From an uncultured Clostridia bacterium (lineage in GTDB: Bacteria; Bacillota; Clostridia; Oscillospirales; Oscillospiraceae): a stretch of 55,268 bases of DNA. Below the pieces are notes generated by a model, which was given only the letters and a program-made list of their open reading frames with translations, made no database searches and was not told the origin of the DNA. Where the stretch lies: contig CAMUYE010000004.1 in the NCBI GenBank assembly GCA_947164825.1, forward strand, positions 1 to 55,268, given 5' to 3'. Below, one piece after another: positions 32,455 to 40,128 of the stretch. Position 1 is the stretch's first letter, and the number at the start of each line of letters is the position of its first letter. The translations under genes were made by a program, and so were the position numbers.

Positions 32455-32935
32455 TGTGCTTCAACTCCTTTACGACAGACTGTTTTGCACGGTAGAAGGT
32501 CACCCTTGCCCAGGTTTCCGTTTGCCCCAGGATGTCGCCGATCTGACGGAAGGACAGGCTGCCCAGCAGCCGGAGATAGAGCACCTCGCGGCCCGGCTCC
32601 GGGACCCTGTGGATCACACTGAGGATGGACTCTGTCTCGCTTCCGGAGAACACGACCTCCTCCGCGGAGGCCCCGCTGAGCTCCGGCGCGTCGTCCAGAG
32701 AAACGGTGGGTTGCTGCGTTTGCTTGCGGTAGTGGGTGCGCAGGACGTTCTTCGCGATGCCGATGAGCCAGGTACTGAACTTGCAGCTCTCGTCAAAGCT
32801 GTCCACGGTCCGGACGGCCTGGAAGAAGGTCTCCTGCGTCAGCTCCTCCGAGAGATCCGCCGAGTTGGTTCTGACCAATAAGTATCGGAAGACCGTGTCG
32901 GCGTGCTCCCGGTAGAGCGCGTCAAGATCGAGCAT
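32447..32935 (-). CDS. ECF-type RNA polymerase sigma factor
   Basis: A 162-residue sigma factor. Region 2 reads DLSEELTQETFFQAVRTVDS with FSTWLIGIAKNVLRTHYR, and region 4 reads EVLYLRLLGSLSFRQIGDIL followed by GQTETWARVTFYRAK. It directs RNA polymerase to a specific promoter set, under control of the anti-sigma factor encoded downstream. The ATG at 32935 is chosen because GAGAGG lies 8 bases upstream; codons further upstream touch that site. Confidence 0.92.
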   Translation of the reverse strand: MLDLDALYREHADTVFRYLLVRTNSADLSEELTQETFFQAVRTVDSFDESCKFSTWLIGIAKNVLRTHYRKQTQQPTVSLDDAPELSGASAEEVVFSGSETESILSVIHRVPEPGREVLYLRLLGSLSFRQIGDILGQTETWARVTFYRAKQSVVKELKHND

Positions 32936-33040
32936 TTTCATCACCTCTCTGCCTGGTTAATGCGAAACGATCCGGTTTCGTTACAGGAAACTGAAAAAAT
33001 TTTTTACGCAGGGAAAATAGGGGAGGGGCTTCGCCCGTTT

Positions 33041-33098
33041 CCTTTCGATACAAATAAATTCCGGGGTCCACGCCCCGGAATTTATTTGTATCGAAAGG
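33041..33098. repeat. Long perfect palindromic element, copy 2
   Basis: A 26-bp arm starting CCTTTCGATACAAATAAATT (33041-33066) and its exact complement (33073-33098) enclose a 6-base loop. This is the better conserved copy of the element at 30628. It ends 10 bp after the MogA-like stop codon. Confidence 0.95.
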
Positions 33099-33107
33099 AC
33101 TCTCCGT

Positions 33108-33617
33108 TCAGAGCTCCGACGGTTTCAGTTTTCCACAGTCGGCGGGAGCGTCGGCCCGCAGCATCTTCAGGCCGTGGAGGACGGCGGGGAGGACGGGCTC
33201 CAGGTTTTCCAGGGCGGCCCGGGGGCTGCCGGGGAGGTTGAGGATCAGGGTCCGGCCCCGGATGCCCGCGGCGGCCCGGGACAGCATGGCCCGGGGCGTG
33301 ATCTTCATGGACGCGGCCCGCATGGCCTCCGGAATGCCCGGAACCGGCTTCTCGCAGACCGCCAGCGTCGCCTCCGGGGTCAGGTCCCGGGGCGCGAAGC
33401 CCGTCCCGCCGGTGGTCAGCACCAGGGCGGCGTCCGCCTCGCAGGCGGCGATCAGGGCCGCCTCGATCAGGGGCTGCTCGTCAGGCACCAGCACCGGCGG
33501 CAGCAGTTCAAAACCCTGTTTCGTCAGATATGCTGCCAAAGCGGGCCCGGAAAGATCCTCCCGCTCACCGCGATAGCAGCGATCCGAAACAGTGATAACC
33601 AACGCGGTGTATTTCAT
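33108..33617 (-). CDS. MogA/MoaB-like molybdopterin-binding protein
   Basis: A 169-residue protein with the MogA fold markers ALVITVSDRCYRGEREDLSG, then VLTTGGTGFAPRDLTPEA and ILNLPGSPRAALENL. In MogA these parts bind and adenylylate molybdopterin on the way to molybdenum cofactor. No other cofactor gene lies nearby, so the partner genes, if any, are elsewhere. The ATG at 33617 starts the family-typical MKYTALVITVSD; the ribosome site is weak, and an upstream ATG at 33662 is possible. Confidence 0.85.
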   Translation of the reverse strand: MKYTALVITVSDRCYRGEREDLSGPALAAYLTKQGFELLPPVLVPDEQPLIEAALIAACEADAALVLTTGGTGFAPRDLTPEATLAVCEKPVPGIPEAMRAASMKITPRAMLSRAAAGIRGRTLILNLPGSPRAALENLEPVLPAVLHGLKMLRADAPADCGKLKPSEL

Positions 33618-33689
33618 AGTTGTAGATTTCCGCTCTCTGATGTTTCTCTCTTCATTTTGCATTTTGCTTGTCCGTTCGTGCGGGGAGGC

Positions 33690-33830
33690 GGGCCGATATG
33701 GGCATACTTCGTGACTCTTCGAGTTCGGCCCCTACGAGCGGGTCTGATGCCTGATGCCTGATGCCTCGTTCGTGCGGGGAGGCGTGGCCGGCTGATAGCC
33801 GGCGCTACAGGCGGGCCTGTTGCCGGTTCC
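33690..33830. repeat. Intergenic repeats (heptamers and short palindromes)
   Basis: Three TGATGCC heptamers occupy 33745-33765, the reverse complement of the GGCATCA array at 17378. They are flanked by GGCCCCTACG and by a GCCGGCTGATAGCCGGC palindrome near 33789 in the same GTAG/CTAC context as elsewhere. No gene is seen. Confidence 0.85.
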
Positions 33831-33837
33831 CTGTTCC

Positions 33838-34629
33838 TTACGCGTACAGCTTCCCGATCAGCCAGTTGGCCAGCCGGGAGGGCAGGAGCTTCAGCAGGAC
33901 GCAGATGGCCTTGTAGGAAAAGCCGATGGTGTAGACCGGCTTGGGGCGCTTCGTCAGGGCGATCTTCGCCACGTACTGTCCGGCGACCGCAGGATCCATG
34001 CCGTTCTGCTCGTCGTGCTCCATTTTCGCGACGGATTTGGAGATCCGGCCGCCGTAGGCCTCGTCTCCGGCCACGGATTTTTCCCGGGCGGCGGTAAAGC
34101 CGGTCTTGATGTCCCCGGGCTGGACGGCGGTGACGGTGACGCCGTAGGGCCGGACCTCGTTGGCCAGGGCGGCGGTCCAGGCGTTGATGGCCGCCTTGGA
34201 GGCGGAGTAGTAGGCCTGGAAGGGAATGGCGGCGGGAGCGGCGACGGAGCTGATGTTGACGATGCGGCCGCTGCGCCGCTGCCGCATATAGGGCAGGACG
34301 GCTTTGGTCATGTTGACGCAGCCGAAGAAGTTGACCTCCATCTGCTTTTTAGCCTCGGCCAGCTCCGTGAATTCCACGGCCCCGGAGATGCCGAAGCCCG
34401 CGCAGTTCACCAGAATATCCACGGTTTCCGCCTTGTGCAGCACGGTCTCAAAGGCCTCGGCGCACTGGCGCTCGTCGGCCACGTCGCAGCAGATGTGGTG
34501 CAGGCCCTTCTCGGAGTAGGGACGGCGGGAGAGGATATAGACGGTCAGGCCCTTGTCCCGCAGGGCCCGGGCGGCGGCCAGACCGATGCCGGAGCTGCCT
34601 CCGGTGACGATGGCGACAGAATTACGCAT
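33838..34629 (-). CDS. Short-chain dehydrogenase/reductase, possible 3-ketosphinganine reductase-like
   Basis: A 263-residue SDR. It has the cofactor motif TGGSSGIG (9-16), NCAG (75-78), a Ser near 127-128 and the catalytic Tyr141-x-x-x-Lys145 (YYSASK). The C-terminal 35 residues (for example GFSYKAICVLLKLLPSRLAN) are hydrophobic and may touch the membrane, as in lipid-modifying SDRs. The ATG overlaps the end of the alpha-oxoamine synthase gene by eight bases, so the two are co-translated. In sphingoid-base synthesis the synthase product, a 3-keto base, is reduced by an SDR. That role is inferred from pairing; a general ketoreductase is the alternative. Confidence 0.85.
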   Translation of the reverse strand: MRNSVAIVTGGSSGIGLAAARALRDKGLTVYILSRRPYSEKGLHHICCDVADERQCAEAFETVLHKAETVDILVNCAGFGISGAVEFTELAEAKKQMEVNFFGCVNMTKAVLPYMRQRRSGRIVNISSVAAPAAIPFQAYYSASKAAINAWTAALANEVRPYGVTVTAVQPGDIKTGFTAAREKSVAGDEAYGGRISKSVAKMEHDEQNGMDPAVAGQYVAKIALTKRPKPVYTIGFSYKAICVLLKLLPSRLANWLIGKLYA

Positions 34630-35797
34630 GCTCCTTCAACACCTCTGCAAGAATGTCGGTAGCTTCGTCGATCAGCGCGTGGGTATGGGTAGCCATGTAG
34701 CTGGTCCGCAGCAGGCACTCGCCCTCGGCGCAGGCGGGGGGCAGAACGGGATTCACGTAGACGCCCGCGTCGTAGGCCTGACGGGCCTTCTCCAGGGTAT
34801 TCAGCACCTCGTAGGTATAGATGGGTACGATGGGGGTCTCGGCCTCGATGATGCGGACGCCCTTCTTATGGAAGCACTCCCGGGCGTAGGAGGAATTCTC
34901 CCGCAGCCGGTCCACGATCTCGGGGTGGGCCTCCAGATGCCGCAGAGCCGCCAGGGCCGTGGCGCAGTTGGCCGGGGTCATGGAGGCGGAGAAGATGAAG
35001 GGCCGGGAGCTGTGTTTGATATAGAAGCCAATGCGCTTGGAGGTGGCGCAGTAGCCGCCCAGGGAGGCCAGGGACTTGGAGAAGGTGCCCATGTAAATGT
35101 CCACCTCGTCCTCCAGACCGTAGTAGCTGGCGGTGCCGCGGCCGCCCTCGCCGATGACGCCCAGACCGTGGGCGTCGTCCACCATGACGCCGGCGCCGTA
35201 CTGCCTGGCCAGCTTCACGATCTCGGGGAGCTTGGCAATGTCGCCGCCCATGGAGAATACGCCGTCGGTGACGATGAGACAGCCCCGATTCTCGGGGACC
35301 TTCTGCAGCTGCTGTTCCAGATCCGCCATGTCGGAATGGCGGTAGCGGAGCATCTTGCCGTAGCTCAGCTTGCAGCCGTCATAGATGGAGGCGTGGTTCT
35401 CCCGGTCGCAGATCACGTAGTCGTGGGGGCCGACGATGGCGGAGATGATGCCCAGGTTGGACTGGAAGCCCGTGGAGAAGGTGATGACCATCTCCTTGCG
35501 GAGGAACTTCGCCAGCTCCGCCTCCAGCTCCAGGTGCATTTCCAGGGTGCCGTTGAGGAAGCGGGAGCCGGAGCAGCCGGAGCCGTACTGTTCAAAGGCC
35601 TTGATGCCGGCCTCAATGATCTCGGGATGGATGGTCAGCCCCAGGTAGTTGTTGGAGCCCAGCATGATCCGGCGCTTGCCTTCCATGATGACCTCCACGT
35701 CCTGCCGGGATTCCAGCGCGTGGAAATAGGGATAGATGCCCTGGTCAATCAGATCCTGGGCGACGGAGGGTTTGTCACACTTTGCAAAAATATCCAT
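34622..35797 (-). CDS. PLP-dependent alpha-oxoamine synthase, serine palmitoyltransferase-like
   Basis: A 391-residue fold type I enzyme that joins an amino acid to an acyl-CoA or acyl carrier protein with loss of CO2. Visible parts are GSNNYLGLTIHP (47-58), SGSRFLNGTLEMHLELE, NHAS with His135, DDAHGLGV (207-214) and the PLP Lys241 in GTFSKSLASLGGY. The family includes BioF, Kbl, HemA and serine palmitoyltransferase. The N-terminal GIYPYFHALESRQDVEVI and the C-terminal VNPVLPPACAEGECLLRTSY with MATHTH look most like bacterial serine palmitoyltransferases. No bio genes or threonine dehydrogenase are adjacent; instead an overlapping SDR follows. A promoter is at 35851-35879, and AAGGTGG precedes the ATG. 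Confidence 0.85.
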   Translation of the reverse strand: MDIFAKCDKPSVAQDLIDQGIYPYFHALESRQDVEVIMEGKRRIMLGSNNYLGLTIHPEIIEAGIKAFEQYGSGCSGSRFLNGTLEMHLELEAELAKFLRKEMVITFSTGFQSNLGIISAIVGPHDYVICDRENHASIYDGCKLSYGKMLRYRHSDMADLEQQLQKVPENRGCLIVTDGVFSMGGDIAKLPEIVKLARQYGAGVMVDDAHGLGVIGEGGRGTASYYGLEDEVDIYMGTFSKSLASLGGYCATSKRIGFYIKHSSRPFIFSASMTPANCATALAALRHLEAHPEIVDRLRENSSYARECFHKKGVRIIEAETPIVPIYTYEVLNTLEKARQAYDAGVYVNPVLPPACAEGECLLRTSYMATHTHALIDEATDILAEVLKEHA

Positions 35798-35850
35798 TCA
35801 GTAGTCCACCTTTTTGTTTCTTCTCGACTCTTTTCTCAGAAATCCTACTT

Positions 35851-35879
35851 ATTATACATGACGCAGCCCCCGATTGCAA
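35851..35879 (-). promoter_or_regulatory. Promoter of the synthase-SDR operon
   Basis: On the minus strand TTGCAA (35874-35879), a 17-base spacer and a perfect TATAAT (35851-35856), about 55 bases before the start codon. The -35 box lies in one arm of the upstream gene's terminator hairpin. Confidence 0.7.
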
Positions 35880-35906
35880 GGTTTTTTTCTGCAATCGGGG
35901 GCTGCG
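35862..35906. terminator. Strong stem-loop ending the folT-like gene
   Basis: CGCAGCCCCCGATTGCA (35862-35878) and its exact complement (35890-35906) form a 17-bp stem 29 bp after the stop of the folT-like gene. There is no clear T-run after the stem on the minus strand. Confidence 0.65.
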
Positions 35907-35934
35907 CTATGTTTTCCAAATCGGAAGCCAGGTG

Positions 35935-37212
35935 TTACGGCTTCTGGAATTTCAGGCGGCGGAGGGCGTGAGAGAAGGCAAGAATGAGGGCAATCTGAAC
36001 CGGGATCAGAACGGCGCATTGCGGGATCCGGCTCAGCAGGGTGGGGAAGTATGGGGACTTGTACAGGACGGAAATCCAGAAAGTATTGAGCAGCAGACTC
36101 AGGCCCAACTGGTTGATGAGGACTGCAATGACGGTGCGCAGCGGCGTCTGCTTCCGGCGCAGGAAAAGGCCGAACACGATGCCTGTCAGCAGGGCGGTGA
36201 AGGTGAAGCCGGGGAAATAGGGACCGATGGGGAAGAGAATGGCGCCGAGAAAATCGCCCAGGGCCGCCACACAGGCGCCTCCCGCGGGGCCGTAGAGCAT
36301 GGCGGCCACCACGACGGGGATGAAGCTGAAGCCGATCTTCAGATTCCAGGCGTTGATGGACAGGAAGCGATTGAGAACAATCTCCATGGCTGTCAGCATG
36401 GAAAGAATGACGAGGGTGCGCAGGCTGCGCGTTCTCGCGGGCCGGGGCAGGGAGACCACGATCACTGCGCCGAGGAAGAGAAGGGGCCAGAACAGCTGGA
36501 ACAGATAGAGGAAGGCGGCCAACCCGGTCCAGGCGTTCCCATTTTCATACCCGGCCCGAAGTGCGGAAAGAATCACGCCTTCGCGGGAGAACAGCACGAA
36601 CGCTGCCTCCTTAGCGCCGCCCTTCGGGACGGAGGCCATGCAGGCCGCGCCGCAGCCGATCCAGAACAGGATATGAACGGCGCTGACGATCACGGTCAGC
36701 ACATTGTTTCTCCGCCTGCACAGGCAAAGCACCGCGGAGACAGAGGCGGAAACGATCAGAACACACTGGGCGACGATGGCGTACCACGGATCGCCGACCC
36801 GATTCACCGCGATCCGCTCCAGAAATACGATCAGCAGGAAGGCGGCATAAACGAGCACCGATACGGGAAAGAGAGCGGAATCACGCTGGTTCTCCGTTCT
36901 CAGAGCCAGGACGAGCAGGATGCAGGCGCCAATGGGCAGCAGGAACTCCAGCAGCAAAAACAGCAGCGGGAAGAAACCCGCCTGCTTCAGGGCGGCTGTG
37001 AAGGCGGCGGCCTCCGGCATGGGCCCGGCCGTGATCAGATCACTGAGAAAAGCCGAAGCGGTGCAGAGAAGCGCCAGCTTGGACAGGGTCTTGGCGGGGA
37101 GCCGGTCTTCGGGACGGTCCGAAGGCAGAAATGATCTTGCAGAGCCTGGTTCCACAGAGGAAACAGGCTCCCGTGCCTGCGGAGCCTGCAAAGAAGCGGT
37201 TTTTTCAGACAT
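35935..37212 (-). CDS. folT: ECF transporter S component FolT with extra N-terminal membrane domain
   Basis: A 425-residue membrane protein. The last 165 residues are a complete FolT-type folate-binding S component: LVILSMLTAMEIVLNRFLSI, NLKIGFSFIPVVVAAMLYGP, then ALGDFLGAILFPIGPYFPGF. FolT alone is about 170 residues. Here it is preceded by about 255 residues with a soluble start (1-45) and some six further hydrophobic segments of no recognised family. FolT captures folates and hands them to the shared ECF energising module. The ATG at 37212 follows GGAGGA in the hairpin at 37219-37234. A tetrahydrofolate riboswitch precedes it, which fits folate transport. Confidence 0.87.
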   Translation of the reverse strand: MSEKTASLQAPQAREPVSSVEPGSARSFLPSDRPEDRLPAKTLSKLALLCTASAFLSDLITAGPMPEAAAFTAALKQAGFFPLLFLLLEFLLPIGACILLVLALRTENQRDSALFPVSVLVYAAFLLIVFLERIAVNRVGDPWYAIVAQCVLIVSASVSAVLCLCRRRNNVLTVIVSAVHILFWIGCGAACMASVPKGGAKEAAFVLFSREGVILSALRAGYENGNAWTGLAAFLYLFQLFWPLLFLGAVIVVSLPRPARTRSLRTLVILSMLTAMEIVLNRFLSINAWNLKIGFSFIPVVVAAMLYGPAGGACVAALGDFLGAILFPIGPYFPGFTFTALLTGIVFGLFLRRKQTPLRTVIAVLINQLGLSLLLNTFWISVLYKSPYFPTLLSRIPQCAVLIPVQIALILAFSHALRRLKFQKP

Positions 37213-37218
37213 AAAAAA

Positions 37219-37234
37219 TCCTCCGTTCGGAGGA
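37219..37234 (-). promoter_or_regulatory. Expression-platform hairpin covering the folT ribosome site
   Basis: On the minus strand TCCTCCG pairs with CGGAGGA over a 2-base loop, followed by TTTTTT (37213-37218) and the ATG. The right arm is the ribosome binding site. The hairpin could stop transcription or hide the ribosome site when the riboswitch binds its ligand. Confidence 0.75.
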
Positions 37235-37253
37235 GGTTGGGGCCCTGGTTTTT

Positions 37254-37362
37254 CGGAGCGGCTGCAGGCGCGCATCGCAGCCAGACACTGGCTTTCGTCC
37301 ATTGGCAACCTCCCATCCAATGGCACTACCGGGAAATCCCGACGCGCGCGCCCTACTCTCCG
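37254..37362 (-). ncRNA. Tetrahydrofolate (THF) riboswitch
   Basis: On the minus strand the conserved THF-riboswitch blocks occur in order: CGGAGAGTAG at the 5' side of P1, GGATGGGAGGTTGCC in the middle, GACGAAAG, and GCAGCCGCTCCG closing P1. The outer stem pairs CGGAG (37358-37362) with CTCCG (37254-37258). This class senses reduced folates and usually switches off folate transport or synthesis genes, which matches the FolT gene 42 bases downstream. Confidence 0.88.
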
Positions 37363-37375
37363 AGGGACCGCCTGT

Positions 37376-37404
37376 ATCATAGCGCAAAACCCGTGAAAAA
37401 GCAA
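37376..37404 (-). promoter_or_regulatory. Promoter of the riboswitch-folT unit
   Basis: On the minus strand TATGAT (37376-37381) lies 17 bases after TTGCTT (37399-37404), about 8 bases before the riboswitch 5' end. The -35 box lies in the loop side of the terminator of the upstream gene. Confidence 0.55.
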
Positions 37405-37426
37405 GAGCTTTTTCACGGGTTTTGCG
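37383..37426. terminator. Strong terminator of the aminotransferase gene
   Basis: CGCAAAACCCGTGAAAAAGC (37383-37402) and its exact complement (37407-37426) form a 20-bp stem with a 4-base loop, 19 bp after the aminotransferase stop at 37446. Confidence 0.8.
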
Positions 37427-37445
37427 GTGTAAATTTCCGTGTATA

Positions 37446-38636
37446 TTACCGCTTGTTGTAGGCCTCAATGCCCATGGCCAGCAGATCCAGGGCCCGGTCC
37501 AGGTCCTTTTCCTTCAGGACGTAGGCGATGCGGATCTCGTTTTTGCCGCGGCCCGGGGTGGCGTAGAAGCCGCCGGCGGGGGCGCACATGACGGTCTCGC
37601 CCTGATCCTCGAATTCCGTCAGCATGAACTTCATGAACTCGTCGGCGTCGTCGATGGGCAGCTTCGCCATGACGTAGAAGGCGCCCATGGGCTTGGCGCA
37701 GACCACGCCGGGGATGGCGGTGAGCTTGCGGTAGCAGAGATCGCGGCGGCGCTTGTACTCCTCGCGGACCTTCTCAAAGTACTCGGGGCCCACGGAGTAG
37801 AGAGCGGAGGCGCCCACCTGCTCCAGGGTGGTGGTGCACAGGCGGCCCTGGCAGAACTTCAGAGCCTCGGCCATGAGGGCCTTGTTCCGGGAGATCAGCA
37901 TGCCGATCCGGGCGCCGCAGGCGGAGAAGCGCTTGGAGACGGAGTCGATGACCACCACGTTCTCGTCCACGTCCCGCAGGGCGCCGGCGCAGAGGATCTT
38001 GTCGGTGTCGTAGACGAACTCCCGGTAGACCTCGTCGCAGATCAGATACAGGCCGTGCTTCTTCGCCACGTTGGCGATGGCGCGGAGCTCCTCTTCGGTC
38101 AGGACGTTGCCCGTGGGGTTGTGGGGGTTGATGATGGCGATGGCGCGGGTCTTGTCGTTGATCAGAGCCTCCAGAGCCTCGGGCTTGGCGTAGTTGTAGT
38201 CCTCCTCGGGGATGGTGGCCATGGGCCGGATGACGCCGCCGGCGGCCTTGATGAAGGTGTTGTAATTGGAATAGAAAGGCTCGGGGACGATGACCTCGCT
38301 GCCCTCGTCCAGAATGCAGAGGAAGAGGATCTGCAGGTCCTCGCTGCCGCCGGTGGTGATCAGGATGTCCTTCTTGTCGTAGTCCACGCCGATGCGCTTG
38401 TAGTAGTCCACCACAGTCTGCAGCATGAACTCCGTACCCTGGGAGTTGGCGTAGGCCAGAACCTTCTGGGAGAAGCCGCGAACCGCCTCAAAGAACTCCG
38501 GCGGGGTCTCGATGTCGGGCTGACCGATGTTCAGCTTATAGATCTTTTTTCCGGCCGCCTCCGCCGCCATGGCGTAGGGCGTAAACTTGCGCATGGGGGA
38601 AAGCGTGCATTGTTGAGCTTTTTGTGACAGTTTCAT
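37446..38636 (-). CDS. Class I/II pyridoxal-phosphate aminotransferase
   Basis: A 396-residue aminotransferase of the aspartate aminotransferase superfamily. It shows KLNIGQPDIETPPEF, TTGGSEDLQI, NPHNPTGNVLTEEE, CDEVYREFVYD, the PLP Lys in DSVSKRFSACGARIG, and the Arg of EIRIAYV. Substrate cannot be fixed by eye; aspartate/glutamate or aromatic amino acids are likely. AGGAGG precedes the ATG at 38636. It follows the tyrosine kinase gene by only nine bases, so it may be the last gene of the polysaccharide-control operon. Confidence 0.88.
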   Translation of the reverse strand: MKLSQKAQQCTLSPMRKFTPYAMAAEAAGKKIYKLNIGQPDIETPPEFFEAVRGFSQKVLAYANSQGTEFMLQTVVDYYKRIGVDYDKKDILITTGGSEDLQILFLCILDEGSEVIVPEPFYSNYNTFIKAAGGVIRPMATIPEEDYNYAKPEALEALINDKTRAIAIINPHNPTGNVLTEEELRAIANVAKKHGLYLICDEVYREFVYDTDKILCAGALRDVDENVVVIDSVSKRFSACGARIGMLISRNKALMAEALKFCQGRLCTTTLEQVGASALYSVGPEYFEKVREEYKRRRDLCYRKLTAIPGVVCAKPMGAFYVMAKLPIDDADEFMKFMLTEFEDQGETVMCAPAGGFYATPGRGKNEIRIAYVLKEKDLDRALDLLAMGIEAYNKR

Positions 38637-38645
38637 ATGAGCCTC

Positions 38646-40127
38646 CTATTTTGTATAACTTTCGGATTCTTCCTGAGTCCGATCGGTTTTTCCGTATTTC
38701 TTTGCGTAGCCGTAGCCATAGCCGTAGCCGTAGCCGTAGTGCTTGCCGTAGCGCCCGTAGCCGTAGCCGCTGGAACTGGTGGAACGGGCGGTCTGGTTGA
38801 GGACGCAGCCGATAAAGCGGACGTCCATGCCGTTGAGGGTGCTGACGCTGTTGAGCACCGCCGCCTGACCCACGTAGTCCTGCCGGACGACGTAGATGAC
38901 GCCGTCCGCCCACTGGGAGAGACTGGCTGCGTCGGAGAGCAGACCGCTGGGCGGCGTGTCCACGATCACGTAGTCCGAATACTGACGAAGGGCGTTCATA
39001 ATGTCTCCCAGCTGGGGAGAGGCCAGGAAATTCTGGGGCTGTTCGGCGACCTTGTCGCCGCTGAGCAGCCGGAGATTGGTGCCCTCGATGGGGGCCAGGG
39101 CGGCTTCGAGATCGTCGTCATGTTCCGCGATCAGCTCCACGAGCCCGCGGGTAGCCCCGGTGATGCCGAACAGATCCTTCAGCGACTGCTTGCGCAGGTC
39201 GCAGTCCACCAGCGTTACACGCCGATTCTTTTCGGCCAGGGCGAGGGCCAGGTTGGCGGAAAGGGTACTTTTTCCCTCCTCCGGGACGGTGGAGGTGACC
39301 ATGATGATCTTTGCGCGCTGGTGCTCCAGCTCTTTGTGAAGCTGAAAGCGAACGGCGCGGATCGCCTCGATATACCCTTCGTCCAGCTTCGGGTTTGTCA
39401 GCAGCACAGCCCGGTTGGCGTCGGTTCTGGCCTTGAAGCGAACCTGGGGCAGAAGGCCCAGGCAGGGGACGTTCAGCAGATCGCGCAGATCTTCGGAGTT
39501 GTGGACGGTTTTGCGGAACAGGGACACCAGCGCGATCAGCGCGAGACCGGCGGCGAGTCCGATCAGCGCCCATTTCACCGCCTGACTGACAAAGTTGGGC
39601 GGGTTGTTGGGAGAGACAGGGAAGGCCGCCTCGTCAAAGACTTCCAGGGAAAAGGTTCCGAGAATGCCGACGCCCGCTTCGGGGAAGACCTCGGCGGCCA
39701 TGTGCAGACCGTCATAGGCCCGCTGCGCCGTGCTTGCCTTGGCGGTCAGGATCAGCATGGTGGATTCGGAGCGGCAGCTCACCGTGGCGGGCAGGGAAGC
39801 GGCGCCGTACTTCTCCTTCAGCAGCGCCTTGCTCTGATCGGCGCTCATCACATAGGGGTAGGAGGCTGCGATCTTGCTGGCGGCGTTGGCGTCCAGGTAG
39901 TAGCGGTAGCTGTTCAGGTCGACGCTGCCGCTCCGGCTCGCGCTGACACGGTAGACCGCGAAGGTCTCATACACCGGGCTGTAGCTGCGGACGCTTCTGT
40001 AATATCGGTAGCCGCCCGCCAGTACGCAGAGCAGCAGCGGGATCCAGATCAGCCGCGGCAGGGTCCGCAGAAAATTATGCCAGAAGACGGAGAAATTGAA
40101 CTCGGAAGGTTTTTTCTGAGAACTCAT
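38646..40127 (-). CDS. Bacterial tyrosine kinase/polysaccharide co-polymerase fusion (BY-kinase 1)
   Basis: A 493-residue Wzc-like protein. TM1 is about 25-42 and TM2 about 185-205, with the outer Wzz-like domain between them. The cytoplasmic kinase has Walker A STVPEEGKST (279-288), Walker A' LVDCD (306-310) and Walker B VIVD (387-390). The tail 455-478 (YGYGRYGKHYGYGYGYGYGY) is a tyrosine cluster of about ten Tyr, the expected autophosphorylation site. Such kinases control chain length and export of exopolysaccharide. Its start comes one base after the stop of the paralogous kinase upstream. In DNA the tail is a TAGCCG hexamer array. Confidence 0.93.
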   Translation of the reverse strand: MSSQKKPSEFNFSVFWHNFLRTLPRLIWIPLLLCVLAGGYRYYRSVRSYSPVYETFAVYRVSASRSGSVDLNSYRYYLDANAASKIAASYPYVMSADQSKALLKEKYGAASLPATVSCRSESTMLILTAKASTAQRAYDGLHMAAEVFPEAGVGILGTFSLEVFDEAAFPVSPNNPPNFVSQAVKWALIGLAAGLALIALVSLFRKTVHNSEDLRDLLNVPCLGLLPQVRFKARTDANRAVLLTNPKLDEGYIEAIRAVRFQLHKELEHQRAKIIMVTSTVPEEGKSTLSANLALALAEKNRRVTLVDCDLRKQSLKDLFGITGATRGLVELIAEHDDDLEAALAPIEGTNLRLLSGDKVAEQPQNFLASPQLGDIMNALRQYSDYVIVDTPPSGLLSDAASLSQWADGVIYVVRQDYVGQAAVLNSVSTLNGMDVRFIGCVLNQTARSTSSSGYGYGRYGKHYGYGYGYGYGYAKKYGKTDRTQEESESYTK

Positions 40128-40128
40128 G

